Origin: Pseudomonadota bacterium
GTDB taxonomy: Bacteria; CALINM01
NCBI GenBank assembly: GCA_026415985.1
Contig: JAOAGA010000014.1
Span: 1 to 25,151 of the forward strand
Direction: 5' to 3'
Length of the DNA: 25,151 bases
Below, piece by piece: positions 7,519-16,130 of the stretch (the stretch's first letter is position 1; every line of letters starts with the position of its first letter). The position numbers and the translations under genes are program-made. The notes under the pieces were generated by a model that made no database searches, was not told where the DNA came from, and saw nothing but the letters and a program-made list of their open reading frames with translations.

Positions 7519-8685
7519 TTAGGAAAAATATCTTGGTAATGGCAGGGCAACGAATTTTTCTTTAAATATATCAATGAAATATCTGTCTGTCATTGATGCT
7601 ATGTAATCAAGGGCAATTTGAGGCGGGCTATTTTTCTCTATATAGTTTTCATCCATCTCAACGATAAAATCTCTGAAAATTGGGGAATCTTTTTTTCTCT
7701 TCTCAATATCTTTCAAAGTCTCTTCAAAAAGAAACTCCATCATCTTTTTTATTTTATCATGTTCTCTTTTTATCTTCTTGTTTTTATAAACCCTTTCTCT
7801 GTTAAAATTTTTCAGTTCAAATAAAGCATTAGCGGTATCTTCTGACATTGAAATATAAGGTTTATTCAGGCTATTTTCTATAATGTCGATTACAAGGTTA
7901 AAGACAATCTTTCCCGCTGTATTACCAAGTTTTTTTACAACCATTTCCGGAATATCTTCTCTTTTTATAAGTTTTAGTGTTATAGCATCTTCTAAATCTC
8001 TTCCCACATAACTAATGGTATCACATATCTTGACAAGACATCCTTCGAGAGTTGACGGAGAATAATCGGTCTGACCCCTTTCAATCTTTGCGATGGTTTC
8101 ATCAATCTTATCTCTACCCGTTTTTCTGTCAGGCTCAGTTTTAATATAATCCTCTTCACCATTGTGGCATAATATACCATCAATGGTATGGAATGTAAGA
8201 TTTAACCCCTTTCCACCCTTTTCTAAATACTCAAGAACCCTTATACTATTCACATTATGATAAAATTTTTTACCTAAAAATCTTTCACTCAGCGCAGATA
8301 GCATCTCTTCCCCGTCGTGGCCAAAAGGCGGATGCCCTATATCATGTCCTAAAGATACTGCCTCTATTAAATCCAAATTAAGCCCAAGCAGTGAGCCAAT
8401 CGTTCTTGATATCTTGGAAAGAAACTGAACGTGAAGGGCTCTGTGAGTAATGTGATCATTCGGAACAAGAGAAAAAACCTGAGTTTTGTCTATATATCTT
8501 GCATAGGCCTTTGAGTATAAAATCCTGTCTGCATCAATGGCAAAGGGCAGGCGATGATCAGTTTTTTCTGTTTTATCTTCCTTGAATCTGAAGGCCTTTT
8601 CTGAGAAAACCCCATAGGGCGATAACCCTTCCTTTTCCTTTTGAAGGGCCTTCTTTTTCAATAGCTGAAAGAAATTCCTTTTCAT
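7519..8685 (-). CDS. dgt: dGTPase-like HD-domain deoxynucleotide triphosphohydrolase
   Basis: Members of this family remove the triphosphate from dGTP or other dNTPs and so control nucleotide pools. The protein has 388 residues. DADRILYSKAYARYIDKTQV (51-70) is the conserved N-terminal segment. HRALHVQFLSKISRTIG (81 onward) supplies the first metal-binding histidine, and LGHDIGHPPFGHDGE (112-126) contains the HD pair His114-Asp115. A further EGCLVKICDTISYVGRDLED segment supplies the last metal-binding aspartate. The ATG overlaps the aminotransferase stop by 4 bases. The N-terminal match to Dgt is clear, but the exact dNTP specificity is uncertain, and many such proteins act on several dNTPs. 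Confidence 0.9.
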   Translation of the reverse strand: MKRNFFQLLKKKALQKEKEGLSPYGVFSEKAFRFKEDKTEKTDHRLPFAIDADRILYSKAYARYIDKTQVFSLVPNDHITHRALHVQFLSKISRTIGSLLGLNLDLIEAVSLGHDIGHPPFGHDGEEMLSALSERFLGKKFYHNVNSIRVLEYLEKGGKGLNLTFHTIDGILCHNGEEDYIKTEPDRKTGRDKIDETIAKIERGQTDYSPSTLEGCLVKICDTISYVGRDLEDAITLKLIKREDIPEMVVKKLGNTAGKIVFNLVIDIIENSLNKPYISMSEDTANALFELKNFNRERVYKNKKIKREHDKIKKMMEFLFEETLKDIEKRKKDSPIFRDFIVEMDENYIEKNSPPQIALDYIASMTDRYFIDIFKEKFVALPLPRYFS

Positions 8686-9824
8686 CCATTAATCTCTTTA
8701 ACCCTGCCAAGTATCTTTAATGCATTTTCTATATTCTCTAAAGAGGTGGCGTAAGACAGTCTTACATAACCTTCCGCATTTGTTCCGAAATCTATACCCG
8801 GGGTCACCGCCAAACTATATTTTTCCAAAAGCATTAATGATATCTCCAGAGAGCTTTTTTTCAAAAATTTCATATCTACGAGGACATAAAAGGCTCCACT
8901 TGGATTCCCCCAGTAGCTGAAGCCCAGTTTTTTCAGACCATCTAACAAGAATTTCCTTCTTGCATTCATGATCTCTTTTGCCTTTTTAACTATCTCTCTG
9001 TGATGCTTTAAAGCAGAAATTCCTGCCCATTGAACAAAATTAGGTGCACAAATAATAAAGTTTTGATGCAAACTTCTCACAACCCTTATAAGTTTTTTAG
9101 GAACTACGGCATAGCCCAATCTAAACCCGGTCATAGAAAAGGCCTTTGAAAAACCATTTATAACAAAGGCTTCATCTCTATAGGATAATATTGTCTCTTC
9201 GTCTCCTTCATAAGTAAGCCCGTGATAAATCTCATCGGAAACTATATTTATAGGAAGTTTTGCAATATGTTCAATCTCTTTTCTCGATAAAACCTCACCT
9301 GTAGGGTTTGACGGCGAGTTTATAATTATACCGGAGACATCCTTACCTGTTAATTTTTCTATTCCATCAAAGTTCAGTCTTTTATTGTTCAGTTTAAAGT
9401 ATGAGACTTTTCCTTCAAGAAAACTTACATAATTTGGATAACAGGCATAGGAAGGATTAGGAAGAATAAACTCCTTTCCCCTTTCAAGAATTAAGCTGAA
9501 AATCAGAAGCATTAAAGGGGATGTCCCGCTTGAAACCACTATCTGCTCAGGAGAGACCGATACACCATATTTTTCATGATAATACTCAGAAATTGCTTCT
9601 CTTAACTCAATAATGCCCAAGCTATGGGTATAACTTGATTTACCTTCTTTGACCGCTCTGATTAAAGATTCTTCTATGGCTGGATGAGGAGGAATATCCG
9701 GCTCCCCTACACACATATAAAGAACCTTTTTCCCTTCTCTTTCAAGAGTCTGAGCCCTTTCAAGCACTTCCATTGCAAGAAAGGGCTTTATATCTCTACA
9801 TCTTTTGGGCAGGGATTTTTGCAT
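8682..9824 (-). CDS. PLP-dependent class I/II aminotransferase
   Basis: The gene encodes a 380-residue fold-type I aminotransferase of the aspartate-aminotransferase superfamily, acting in amino-acid metabolism in the cytoplasm. Recognisable sites are the substrate-loop motif GEPDIPPH (40-47), SYTHSLG (64-70), NSPSNPTG (169-176), the PLP-contacting SDEIYHG (196-202), the Schiff-base lysine Lys227 in [10 protein letters not shown], and Arg235 for the phosphate. The family does not give the substrate with certainty; aspartate, alanine or aromatic amino acids are all possible. The start lies 29 bases inside the end of lon, so translation is probably coupled. The gene end overlaps the dGTPase start by 4 bases. 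Confidence 0.92.
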   Translation of the reverse strand: MQKSLPKRCRDIKPFLAMEVLERAQTLEREGKKVLYMCVGEPDIPPHPAIEESLIRAVKEGKSSYTHSLGIIELREAISEYYHEKYGVSVSPEQIVVSSGTSPLMLLIFSLILERGKEFILPNPSYACYPNYVSFLEGKVSYFKLNNKRLNFDGIEKLTGKDVSGIIINSPSNPTGEVLSRKEIEHIAKLPINIVSDEIYHGLTYEGDEETILSYRDEAFVINGFSKAFSMTGFRLGYAVVPKKLIRVVRSLHQNFIICAPNFVQWAGISALKHHREIVKKAKEIMNARRKFLLDGLKKLGFSYWGNPSGAFYVLVDMKFLKKSSLEISLMLLEKYSLAVTPGIDFGTNAEGYVRLSYATSLENIENALKILGRVKEING

Positions 9825-12210
9825 TAGAAGTTCTTATTAAAGCCTTCCTTTTCTTTTCTTCTTTCTCGAAGGCTATCTTTAAAATCTCATCGGCATTCTT
9901 CACAAAGATAAAATTCATCTGTTTTTTTACATAGCCGGGAAGGTCTTCTATGTCTTTATTATTTTCATAAGGCAGGATGACAGTTTTAATGCCGTTAGCA
10001 AGGGCAGCAAGGGTCTTTTCTCTTATACCCCCGACGGGCAAAACCCTTCCTCTTAAGGTAATCTCGCCGGTCATTGCTATATCTGTTCTAACAGGTATTT
10101 TTGCAAGAGCAGATATCATTGCGGTTAACATAGTAACACCTGCAGAAGGACCATCCTTTGGGATTGCCCCTTCAGGAACATGAATATGTATATCATTTTT
10201 TGAATAAAAATCATCTTCTATATTGAATTCAGGTGCTTTCAGCCTTGAATAGGTAAACGCTGCCTGAGCTGATTCTTTCATAACATCGCCTAACTGACCT
10301 GTAATAATTAAATTACCTTTTCCTTTAACAACCGATACCTCTACATAAAGAATATCGCCTCCATAAGGTGTCCATGCAAGACCCGTTGCTATACCTACCT
10401 GCCCTCTTTCTCTTCCTACCTCGGGGAGAAATATCGGAGCCCTTAAATACTTACTAACATCTTCGCCTTTTATCATAACTGCTTTTTTATAACCTTCAGC
10501 CTTTTTTCTTGCAACCTTTCTGCAGACATTGGCGATCTGTCTCTCCAAGTTTCTCAATCCTGATTCCTTTGTATACTGATTTATAATAACCCTGATTGCT
10601 TCATCGGTAAATTTAATGTCCTTTTCTTTAAGACCGTTCTCCCTTATCTGTCTCGGGATTAAATATTTTTTTGCAATCTCAACCTTCTCTTCTTCGGTAT
10701 AACCTGAGAGGGCAATTACCTCCATTCTGTCCCTTAATGCAGGCGGAATGGTATCAAGTTGATTGGCTGTTGTAATAAACATGACATTTGAGAGATCAAA
10801 GGGAACATTAAGGTAATGATCCTGGAAGCTGTTATTTTGCTCCGGATCCAAGACCTCAAGTAATGCCGATGAAGGATCTCCTCTGAAGTCTGTGCCTACC
10901 TTATCTATTTCGTCGAGCATAAAAACAGGGTTTCTTGTGCCAGCCTGTTTTATCCCCTGAATTATCTTGCCGGGCAGTGCTCCTATGTAGGTTCTTCTGT
11001 GACCTCTTATCTCAGCCTCGTCTCTTAACCCACCTAAAGACATCCTCACAAACTTTCTGTTTAAAGCCCTTGCAATAGATCTGCCCAACGATGTCTTACC
11101 AACCCCCGGTGGCCCCACAAAACAAAGAATAGGACCTTTTAACTTTTCATTTAATTTTCTGACAGCAAGAAATTCGAGAATCCTTTCTTTGATCCTTTCA
11201 AGATCATAATGGTCTTCATCAAGTATTTTGGCTGCCTTTTTTATATCAATACTATCCTTTGTTGCCTTTGACCATGGCAACTCCACCATCCAGTCAAGAT
11301 ATGTCCTTATTACGCTTGCTTCTGCAGAGTCAGGATGCATCATTTCAAGTCTTTTGAGATTTTTCATTGCTTCCTTCTCAACTTCCTTAGGCATTTTTGC
11401 CTTTACTATTTTCTTCCTGTATTCTTCTATTTCCTGTAGTCTGTCGTCCGTTTCTCCTAATTCCTGCTGTATTGCCCTTAACTGCTCTCTTAAAAAGTAC
11501 TCCTTCTGGCTCTTAGATATTTCTTCCTTTGCCTGATTCTGTATCCTCGCCTGAACCTCAAGAAGCTGGATCTCCCTTGTTAAAAGCTCATTTACCTTTT
11601 TGATACGCTCTACGGGATCCGCCAGTTCTAATATTTTCTGGTTATCTTCCAGCTTAAAACCTATGTTTGATGCAACCAAATCGGCCAGTTTGCCTAAGTC
11701 ATCAACATTTTCTATGATAACCATTACATCCGGAGAGATTGGTTTACCTAAAGATATTATTTTTTCAACCTGTTCCTTCACAGTTCTAACGAGAGCTTCT
11801 GTTTCCAGACTTGATGGTTGCTGAACCTCTTCAATCTTTTTAATTCTTACTTTATAACAGGGCCTTTTTTCAAGATACTCGGTAATCTCAGCCCTTGAAA
11901 GCCCCTGAACTAAAATTTTTATTCTGCCGTCGGGCAGTTTAAGCATCCTCATTATTAAAGATGCTGTTCCAATCTTATTTATGCTTTCTGGCTCAGGCTC
12001 TTCCTCACCTGCATCTTTCTGGGCCGAAAGCATTATTATTCTATCCTTACTCAAAGCTTCCTCAACTGCCTTAATAGATATCTCCCTGCCTACAAAAAGA
12101 GGAATTATCATATAGGGGAAAATAACTATATCTCTCACCGGCAAGAGAGGTAGCTCCTCTGGAATGGTTGGTCCTTTATCAAAATTTTTGTCTTCTCTTT
12201 GTTCTTCCAC
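9796..12210 (-). CDS. lon: ATP-dependent protease Lon (LonA type)
   Basis: Lon unfolds and degrades misfolded and regulatory proteins in the cytoplasm. The 804-residue protein has the complete LonA layout: an N-terminal substrate-binding domain ([14 protein letters not shown] from 21), a coiled-coil linker, an AAA+ module with Walker A GPPGVGKT (366-373) and Walker B MLDEID (431-436), and a C-terminal protease domain. The catalytic Ser689 lies in KDGPSAG and Lys732 in [10 protein letters not shown]. Translation starts at a GTG behind AGGAGG, and that site overlaps the TAG stop of hsp20, so coupling is likely. Its neighbour hsp20 suggests joint control of protein quality. The last 20 or so residues after KRKA overlap the aminotransferase start. 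Confidence 0.98.
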   Translation of the reverse strand: MEEQREDKNFDKGPTIPEELPLLPVRDIVIFPYMIIPLFVGREISIKAVEEALSKDRIIMLSAQKDAGEEEPEPESINKIGTASLIMRMLKLPDGRIKILVQGLSRAEITEYLEKRPCYKVRIKKIEEVQQPSSLETEALVRTVKEQVEKIISLGKPISPDVMVIIENVDDLGKLADLVASNIGFKLEDNQKILELADPVERIKKVNELLTREIQLLEVQARIQNQAKEEISKSQKEYFLREQLRAIQQELGETDDRLQEIEEYRKKIVKAKMPKEVEKEAMKNLKRLEMMHPDSAEASVIRTYLDWMVELPWSKATKDSIDIKKAAKILDEDHYDLERIKERILEFLAVRKLNEKLKGPILCFVGPPGVGKTSLGRSIARALNRKFVRMSLGGLRDEAEIRGHRRTYIGALPGKIIQGIKQAGTRNPVFMLDEIDKVGTDFRGDPSSALLEVLDPEQNNSFQDHYLNVPFDLSNVMFITTANQLDTIPPALRDRMEVIALSGYTEEEKVEIAKKYLIPRQIRENGLKEKDIKFTDEAIRVIINQYTKESGLRNLERQIANVCRKVARKKAEGYKKAVMIKGEDVSKYLRAPIFLPEVGRERGQVGIATGLAWTPYGGDILYVEVSVVKGKGNLIITGQLGDVMKESAQAAFTYSRLKAPEFNIEDDFYSKNDIHIHVPEGAIPKDGPSAGVTMLTAMISALAKIPVRTDIAMTGEITLRGRVLPVGGIREKTLAALANGIKTVILPYENNKDIEDLPGYVKKQMNFIFVKNADEILKIAFEKEEKKRKALIRTSNAKIPAQKM

Positions 12211-12218
12211 TACTCCTC

Positions 12219-12650
12219 CTATTCAACAGGAATTTTAACCTTTTTCTGTCGTTTTTCTATAAGCTTAGGTAATATAATCACTAATAGGCCATTGTCAAGT
12301 TTGGCCTTTACTTCTTTTGTGTTGAAAGGCTTAGGTATATGATACCTCCTTTTAAATCTCCCGTATGATCTACCCATACAGTAATATTTGATGGAACAAC
12401 TCTTGCCCTCCTGCTCCCTTTTCTTGACACCCTGAACAGAAACGGTGTTTTCTATAACTTCTACCTCAATATCTTCTTTCGGTATACCCGGCAAATCTAT
12501 CTGTATAATAAAGGCATCATCTTTCTCCACTATGTCGGTATGCGGTGAGAAAGAACAACCATTCTCTATGTCAGTTGGATCAATTGTAAAAACATCGTCA
12601 ATTATAAAATCTGTATAAAGATTAACTCTTTTTTTTACATTTTCTGCCAT
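12219..12650 (-). CDS. Small heat-shock protein (Hsp20/alpha-crystallin family)
   Basis: Small heat-shock proteins are ATP-independent holdases that keep unfolding proteins soluble. The 143 residues contain an alpha-crystallin domain starting at about [20 protein letters not shown], with [14 protein letters not shown] and the near-C-terminal strand [14 protein letters not shown]-terminal IPV tail motif (140-142 region) matches the I-x-I/V oligomerisation motif. The N-terminal arm is about 38 residues, and it carries extra cysteines (SCSIKYYC) in the region before the [11 protein letters not shown] strand. It starts one base after the galU stop and ends 8 bases before lon, placing chaperone and protease together. 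No heat-shock element such as CIRCE was found upstream. Confidence 0.93.
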   Translation of the reverse strand: MAENVKKRVNLYTDFIIDDVFTIDPTDIENGCSFSPHTDIVEKDDAFIIQIDLPGIPKEDIEVEVIENTVSVQGVKKREQEGKSCSIKYYCMGRSYGRFKRRYHIPKPFNTKEVKAKLDNGLLVIILPKLIEKRQKKVKIPVE

Positions 12651-12651
12651 A

Positions 12652-13509
12652 TTAACACTTTATTATTTTTTTAATTTTATCTCCTATATCCCTTCTCTTC
12701 AACCCAAACATAATATTGGCATGTAAGTAACCAAACTTATCTCCTGCGTCATATCTTGTCCCCTCAAAGATATAACCTAAGATCCTCTTTTTCTTTGCAT
12801 AATCTCTTAATGCATCGGTCAGCTGTATCTCACCATTTTTACCCGGTTTAACCTTTTTTATATACGAAAAAATCTCTGCAGGCAATATATATCTGCCTAT
12901 AATTGCCAAATTTGATGGCGCATCTTCCACCTTTGGTTTCTCAATCATATCATTGAGTTCGTAAACCCTTTCCTCAATCTCCTTACCTTTAATTATACCA
13001 TATTTATTTACCATTGTTTTATCAACTTCCATAAGAGATATGACTGGTGCCTTATACTTTTTTACTATCTCAACCATCTGCTTAAGCACTGGAACCTTAG
13101 CATCAATAATATCGTCCGATAACACCACACCAAAATACTCATCGGAAGAAATTAAATTTTCAGCACAAAGTATAGCATGTCCGAGCCCTAAGGGTTTTTT
13201 CTGCCTAACATATGCCACATCAACCTCTTTAGGAAGCTTGGTTATTTCTTCCAAATTTCCGTTGTCCTCCCTTTGAGATAAAATATACTCAAGCTCAAAG
13301 GAGTAATCAAAATAGTCCTCTATAGCATTTTTACCTCTTCCGGTAACAATGATAACATCTTTAAAACCTGCAGAGAGTGCCTCTTCCACTCCGTACTGAA
13401 TTAAAGGCTTATCCACAATTGGCAACATCTCTTTTGGAATACACTTAGTTACAGGCAAAAACCTTGTCCCTAAACCTGCTGCCGGAAAAACTACCTTCTT
13501 TAAAATCAT
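12652..13509 (-). CDS. galU: UTP-glucose-1-phosphate uridylyltransferase
   Basis: The enzyme makes UDP-glucose from glucose-1-phosphate and UTP, feeding polysaccharide and lipopolysaccharide synthesis. The 285 residues begin with the nucleotide-binding motif FPAAGLGTRFLPVTK followed by CIPKEMLPIVDKP. Further conserved parts are IVTGRGKNAIEDYFD, VRQKKPLGLGHA with the UTP-contacting lysine region, GVVLSDDI with the metal-binding aspartates, and GEIQLTDAL near the C-terminus. The length is typical. The ATG at 13509 follows a GGGGGAG sequence only a few bases away. As the first gene of the operon, it is preceded by a 214-base intergenic region with inverted repeats and by the terminator of the upstream cluster. 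Confidence 0.96.
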   Translation of the reverse strand: MILKKVVFPAAGLGTRFLPVTKCIPKEMLPIVDKPLIQYGVEEALSAGFKDVIIVTGRGKNAIEDYFDYSFELEYILSQREDNGNLEEITKLPKEVDVAYVRQKKPLGLGHAILCAENLISSDEYFGVVLSDDIIDAKVPVLKQMVEIVKKYKAPVISLMEVDKTMVNKYGIIKGKEIEERVYELNDMIEKPKVEDAPSNLAIIGRYILPAEIFSYIKKVKPGKNGEIQLTDALRDYAKKKRILGYIFEGTRYDAGDKFGYLHANIMFGLKRRDIGDKIKKIIKC

Positions 13510-13517
13510 ACACTCCC

Positions 13518-13527
13518 CCGGATCCGG
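13518..13527. repeat. 10-base GC-rich palindrome before galU
   Basis: CCGGATCCGG is a perfect palindrome in otherwise very AT-rich DNA. It overlaps the G-run that serves as the galU ribosome-binding site and might affect access to it. No regulator is recognised. Confidence 0.4.
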
Positions 13528-13572
13528 TATTTTTGTGAAATTTTAACATAAAATTTTTTAACTTAACAGAAG

Positions 13573-13608
13573 TTTCCTATGTTTAAAGTTTTCTAACTTT
13601 AAAGGAAA
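13573..13608. repeat. Long inverted repeat upstream of galU
   Basis: TTTAAAGTT (13582-13590) and AACTTTAAA (13595-13603) form perfect 9-base arms around TTCT. TTTCC (13573-13577) and GGAAA (13604-13608) extend the pairing on the outside past a 4-base bulge. It lies 64-99 bases before the galU start. It could be an operator or a leader hairpin; no T-run follows on the minus strand, so a terminator is unlikely. It matches neither CIRCE nor HAIR consensus. Confidence 0.55.
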
Positions 13609-13655
13609 AACAGGGTTGAAAAATATTGTCGTTGACTTATTAGGAATTAATAGTT

Positions 13656-13685
13656 AAAAAAGGGGGGCTTTAAATTTTGCCCCCC
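13656..13685 (-). terminator. Terminator closing the CsgG/FlgT-like gene cluster
   Basis: On the minus strand GGGGGGC (13685-13679) pairs perfectly with GCCCCCC (13668-13662) around a 10-base loop, followed directly by six T. It starts 39 bases after the stop of the FlgT-N-like gene. This is a classic intrinsic terminator. Confidence 0.9.
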
Positions 13686-13723
13686 ATAAATTACAATGTT
13701 TTCAATTCTCTCTTTAGCTAAAA

Positions 13724-14818
13724 CTATTGTGAAACTCTTACGGTAACAGTAAACTCAGAAAAGTCTTTAATTTTATAATTTGGGTTTTGGGCAATGCTAT
13801 TTGCCAAATACAAAGTGTTTTCCGGATATTCGACTATATACTCACCCATCTTAACTTCCTGCACTGATTTAACCCAAGCCAGGTTTTGAAGTGTTTCTTT
13901 TATTGCTAAGGTTTCTCCTAAGCTTTTTAAGTTCTCAAAAATAACTTTAACCTTTTTAGTAGATCCTTCTAAATACTTACCTAACACAGATATAATCTCC
14001 GGTGTTGCCTTTTTTGCTAATTCTGAAAGGGCCTGATTGCCTGCATCTTTTGCAGAGAAGGCTTTACCTTTAGCCTCCAATGAGCCTGCCTTAATTATCC
14101 TTTTGTCCTGTGCGGTTATTATTCTGTAATTTAATCTTGCTGTTACCTGATTAAAGGGCATCTTAAGTCCATACCCCACCTCTTCACCCTTTGCAGATGA
14201 GACATTCATATCAACTTTGCCAAGTATCAGTAGGTTGGAGAGGGCTTTTAACATTAAAGACCTTGCAAAGATTGTATCGTTATTCTTGATAGCCCTTTCT
14301 ACCTCACCTGCGGTTCCGGGATCTAAATTAGCAATATCCATAACAGTAAAATTTTGTTCCGCTATCTTTTCAATTAAGCCTTCTGTAAAGGTATTTGTCT
14401 CTTCTATCTTACCTTCGGGGAAAAAGGCGGGGATAAGTATCGCTACCGAACTAACCCTCAAAACATTCGAGATTGCCTTTTCAGCCTGTTCCCTTACCAC
14501 CTTTGCCGATATTCTAACCCTGTAAACATCACCATCTCTACCTTCCTGAAGGACTTTATAACTTTCTACATAACCACTGACTGATTTTTGTATCATCTCG
14601 TCAACAAGTGCAAAGTTCTGGACTACACTTTGAGCTTTTACCTTAACGCCTAATACCGCCTCTGCTGCGTTCCACTTAGCTCTCAGAATAGCTTCATTTC
14701 TTGCCTGAGAGAGATCATTATTAACTATGACAGACTCGCCAACCGCTTCTACAAACTGCTGAGAAAAAACATTAGAAGCAAGAAGAAGTAAAAAAATCAT
14801 GGTGAAAAACTTTTTCAT
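13724..14818 (-). CDS. Exported FlgT-N-domain-like protein
   Basis: This 364-residue protein has a cleavable signal peptide (hydrophobic 4-15, likely cut after VFSQ). Residues about 21-110 resemble the FlgT N-terminal domain: a VEAVGESVIVNND strand, the ARNEAILRAKWNAAEAVLG helix, SGYVESYKVL and VYRVRISAKV. FlgT forms part of the outer-membrane H ring of sodium-driven Vibrio flagella. The middle (about 120-285) has alternating strands and helices like a TolB/CsgG-type module. The C-terminal 70 residues form a compact alpha/beta segment I do not recognise. It is the last gene of the cluster, 17 bases after the OmpA-domain gene, and a strong terminator follows. No flagellar genes are nearby, so flagellar function is unproven. 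Confidence 0.65.
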   Translation of the reverse strand: MKKFFTMIFLLLLASNVFSQQFVEAVGESVIVNNDLSQARNEAILRAKWNAAEAVLGVKVKAQSVVQNFALVDEMIQKSVSGYVESYKVLQEGRDGDVYRVRISAKVVREQAEKAISNVLRVSSVAILIPAFFPEGKIEETNTFTEGLIEKIAEQNFTVMDIANLDPGTAGEVERAIKNNDTIFARSLMLKALSNLLILGKVDMNVSSAKGEEVGYGLKMPFNQVTARLNYRIITAQDKRIIKAGSLEAKGKAFSAKDAGNQALSELAKKATPEIISVLGKYLEGSTKKVKVIFENLKSLGETLAIKETLQNLAWVKSVQEVKMGEYIVEYPENTLYLANSIAQNPNYKIKDFSEFTVTVRVSQ

Positions 14819-14835
14819 ATTTAAATCCTCGTTTA

Positions 14836-16053
14836 TTATTTATCCTGTTTATTCATATCGGTTTCCAAAGGTATCAAAATTATCTCTATTCTTCTGTTTT
14901 TTGCCCTACCTTCTTCAGTATCGTTTGATGCCACCGGTTTATATTGGGCATAACCTACCGCACTTAAATATTTAGGGTCTATGCCACCTTTCTCAATTAG
15001 ATATCTAACTACCGTAGTAGCCCGGGCGGTTGATAACTCCCAGTTAGTTGGGAATTTTAATGCTATTTTTGCACCAATTGGTCTGTTATCGGTATGTCCT
15101 TCTATTCTTATCTGTTTGTCCTTTACTTTTTTAAGAATTTCTGCAACTCTGTCTATGACCTTTTTACCGCTTCCTTTAATCTCTGCACTGCCCGAGTCAA
15201 AAAGTATTTTTTCAACCAACTGAAGGGTCAGTTTATCTCTTAACTGGGTTACCTCTATCTCCCCTTTTTTAATCTCGCCACTCAGCTCCGTAACAAGATT
15301 ATCATAGGTCTTTTTTAGCTCTGCAATTGCCTTTTCCTTTTCCTCCAAAACTTTAGCCCTGTCAGTAGAGAGCTCTCTAACTTCCTTTTTAAGCTCGTTT
15401 ATAGCTAACTCTTTTTCTGATAACTCTTTTTTTAATGTTCTTGTTTCATCTTCTCTTTGCTGAAGATTTTTCACTAACTCACTCTTTTCCTTTTCTTTAT
15501 CAGCAATTTTCTGCTCTAAATCGGCAATGACTTCTTTTTTCTTTTTCTCTTCATTTTTTAACAGCTCAATCTGATTATTCTTTAAAGCAATTTCATCCTG
15601 AAGAGTATTTATCTTGGTATCTTTTTCTTTCAACTGGGTCTTAAGCTCCAAAGACTCCTTTGTAAGCTCTTCTTTACTTAATGACAGGCTTTTCTTCAGA
15701 TCTCCGTATTCTTTAATTAGCTTATCGTGGTCTTCAATAAGCTTTTGTCTCTTCTTCTCCTCCTCGCTTTTCTCTTCTTTTAAGGCTTTTATATCATTTT
15801 TTTGCTGTTCTATCTTGTTTTTTAAAGAAACTATCTCATCATCTTTGTTTTTAATATCCCTTTCAAGCTGATCTTTTTCTGACTTTAACTTTGACAATTC
15901 TGACTCTTTACTTGTAAGCCTTTCCTCCAATTTACCTTTATCTCCCTTCAATGCTTCTATCTCTGCCAGCTTGGCCTTATACTCACCGGAAGAAACACAG
16001 GAAAACATAAAAACTGCCAAAAATAATAAAAAATTTTTTTTGATATTTTCCAT
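14836..16053 (-). CDS. Coiled-coil OmpA-domain envelope protein, probable lipoprotein
   Basis: The 405-residue protein starts with a signal sequence ending near Cys19 (MFSC), an imperfect but plausible lipobox. Residues about 22-270 are almost unbroken charged heptad sequence, a long coiled coil that could reach tens of nanometres. Residues 276-395 form an OmpA/MotB-type domain: ILFDSGSAEI, the motif GHTDN with Asp322, and NWELSTARA with Arg344; these two residues hold diaminopimelate in the family. It should tether the outer membrane to peptidoglycan across a wide gap. A GGAGAG site precedes the ATG. A strong hairpin terminator sits only about 20 bases before the start, so its expression may be reduced relative to the upstream genes. 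Confidence 0.85.
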   Translation of the reverse strand: MENIKKNFLLFLAVFMFSCVSSGEYKAKLAEIEALKGDKGKLEERLTSKESELSKLKSEKDQLERDIKNKDDEIVSLKNKIEQQKNDIKALKEEKSEEEKKRQKLIEDHDKLIKEYGDLKKSLSLSKEELTKESLELKTQLKEKDTKINTLQDEIALKNNQIELLKNEEKKKKEVIADLEQKIADKEKEKSELVKNLQQREDETRTLKKELSEKELAINELKKEVRELSTDRAKVLEEKEKAIAELKKTYDNLVTELSGEIKKGEIEVTQLRDKLTLQLVEKILFDSGSAEIKGSGKKVIDRVAEILKKVKDKQIRIEGHTDNRPIGAKIALKFPTNWELSTARATTVVRYLIEKGGIDPKYLSAVGYAQYKPVASNDTEEGRAKNRRIEIILIPLETDMNKQDK

Positions 16054-16072
16054 GGATAACTCTCCTGTTACT

Positions 16073-16116
16073 AAAAAATAAGGGGAATGTAGTATGAAAC
16101 CACTACATCCCCCTTA
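16073..16116 (-). terminator. Strong intrinsic terminator inside the envelope cluster
   Basis: On the minus strand AAGGGGGATGTAGT (16115-16102) pairs with ACTACATTCCCCTT (16093-16080) with one G-T pair, 14 pairs plus an outer A-T, around an 8-base loop. ATTTTTT follows. It lies 14 bases after the LPP20-like gene and just before the OmpA-domain gene, where there is no room for a full promoter downstream of it. Confidence 0.88.
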
Positions 16117-16130
16117 ATATGAAGAAAACT

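Noticed and set aside
7506-7574. Longer radical SAM gene starting at TTG 7574 inside the dGTPase-like gene.
   Set aside because: No ribosome-binding site precedes it and the added residues are not family-like; TTG at 7505 behind AGGTGA fits better.
11228-11536. A 102-codon plus-strand frame opposite lon.
   Set aside because: Ser/Phe/Ile-rich antisense shadow of the Lon coiled-coil region, with no start signal.
13632-13660. Plus-strand promoter-like TTGACT - 17 bases - TAAAAA.
   Set aside because: It would fire straight into the G/C hairpin and antisense to the FlgT-N-like gene; in DNA this AT-rich such matches arise by chance, and no plus-strand gene follows.
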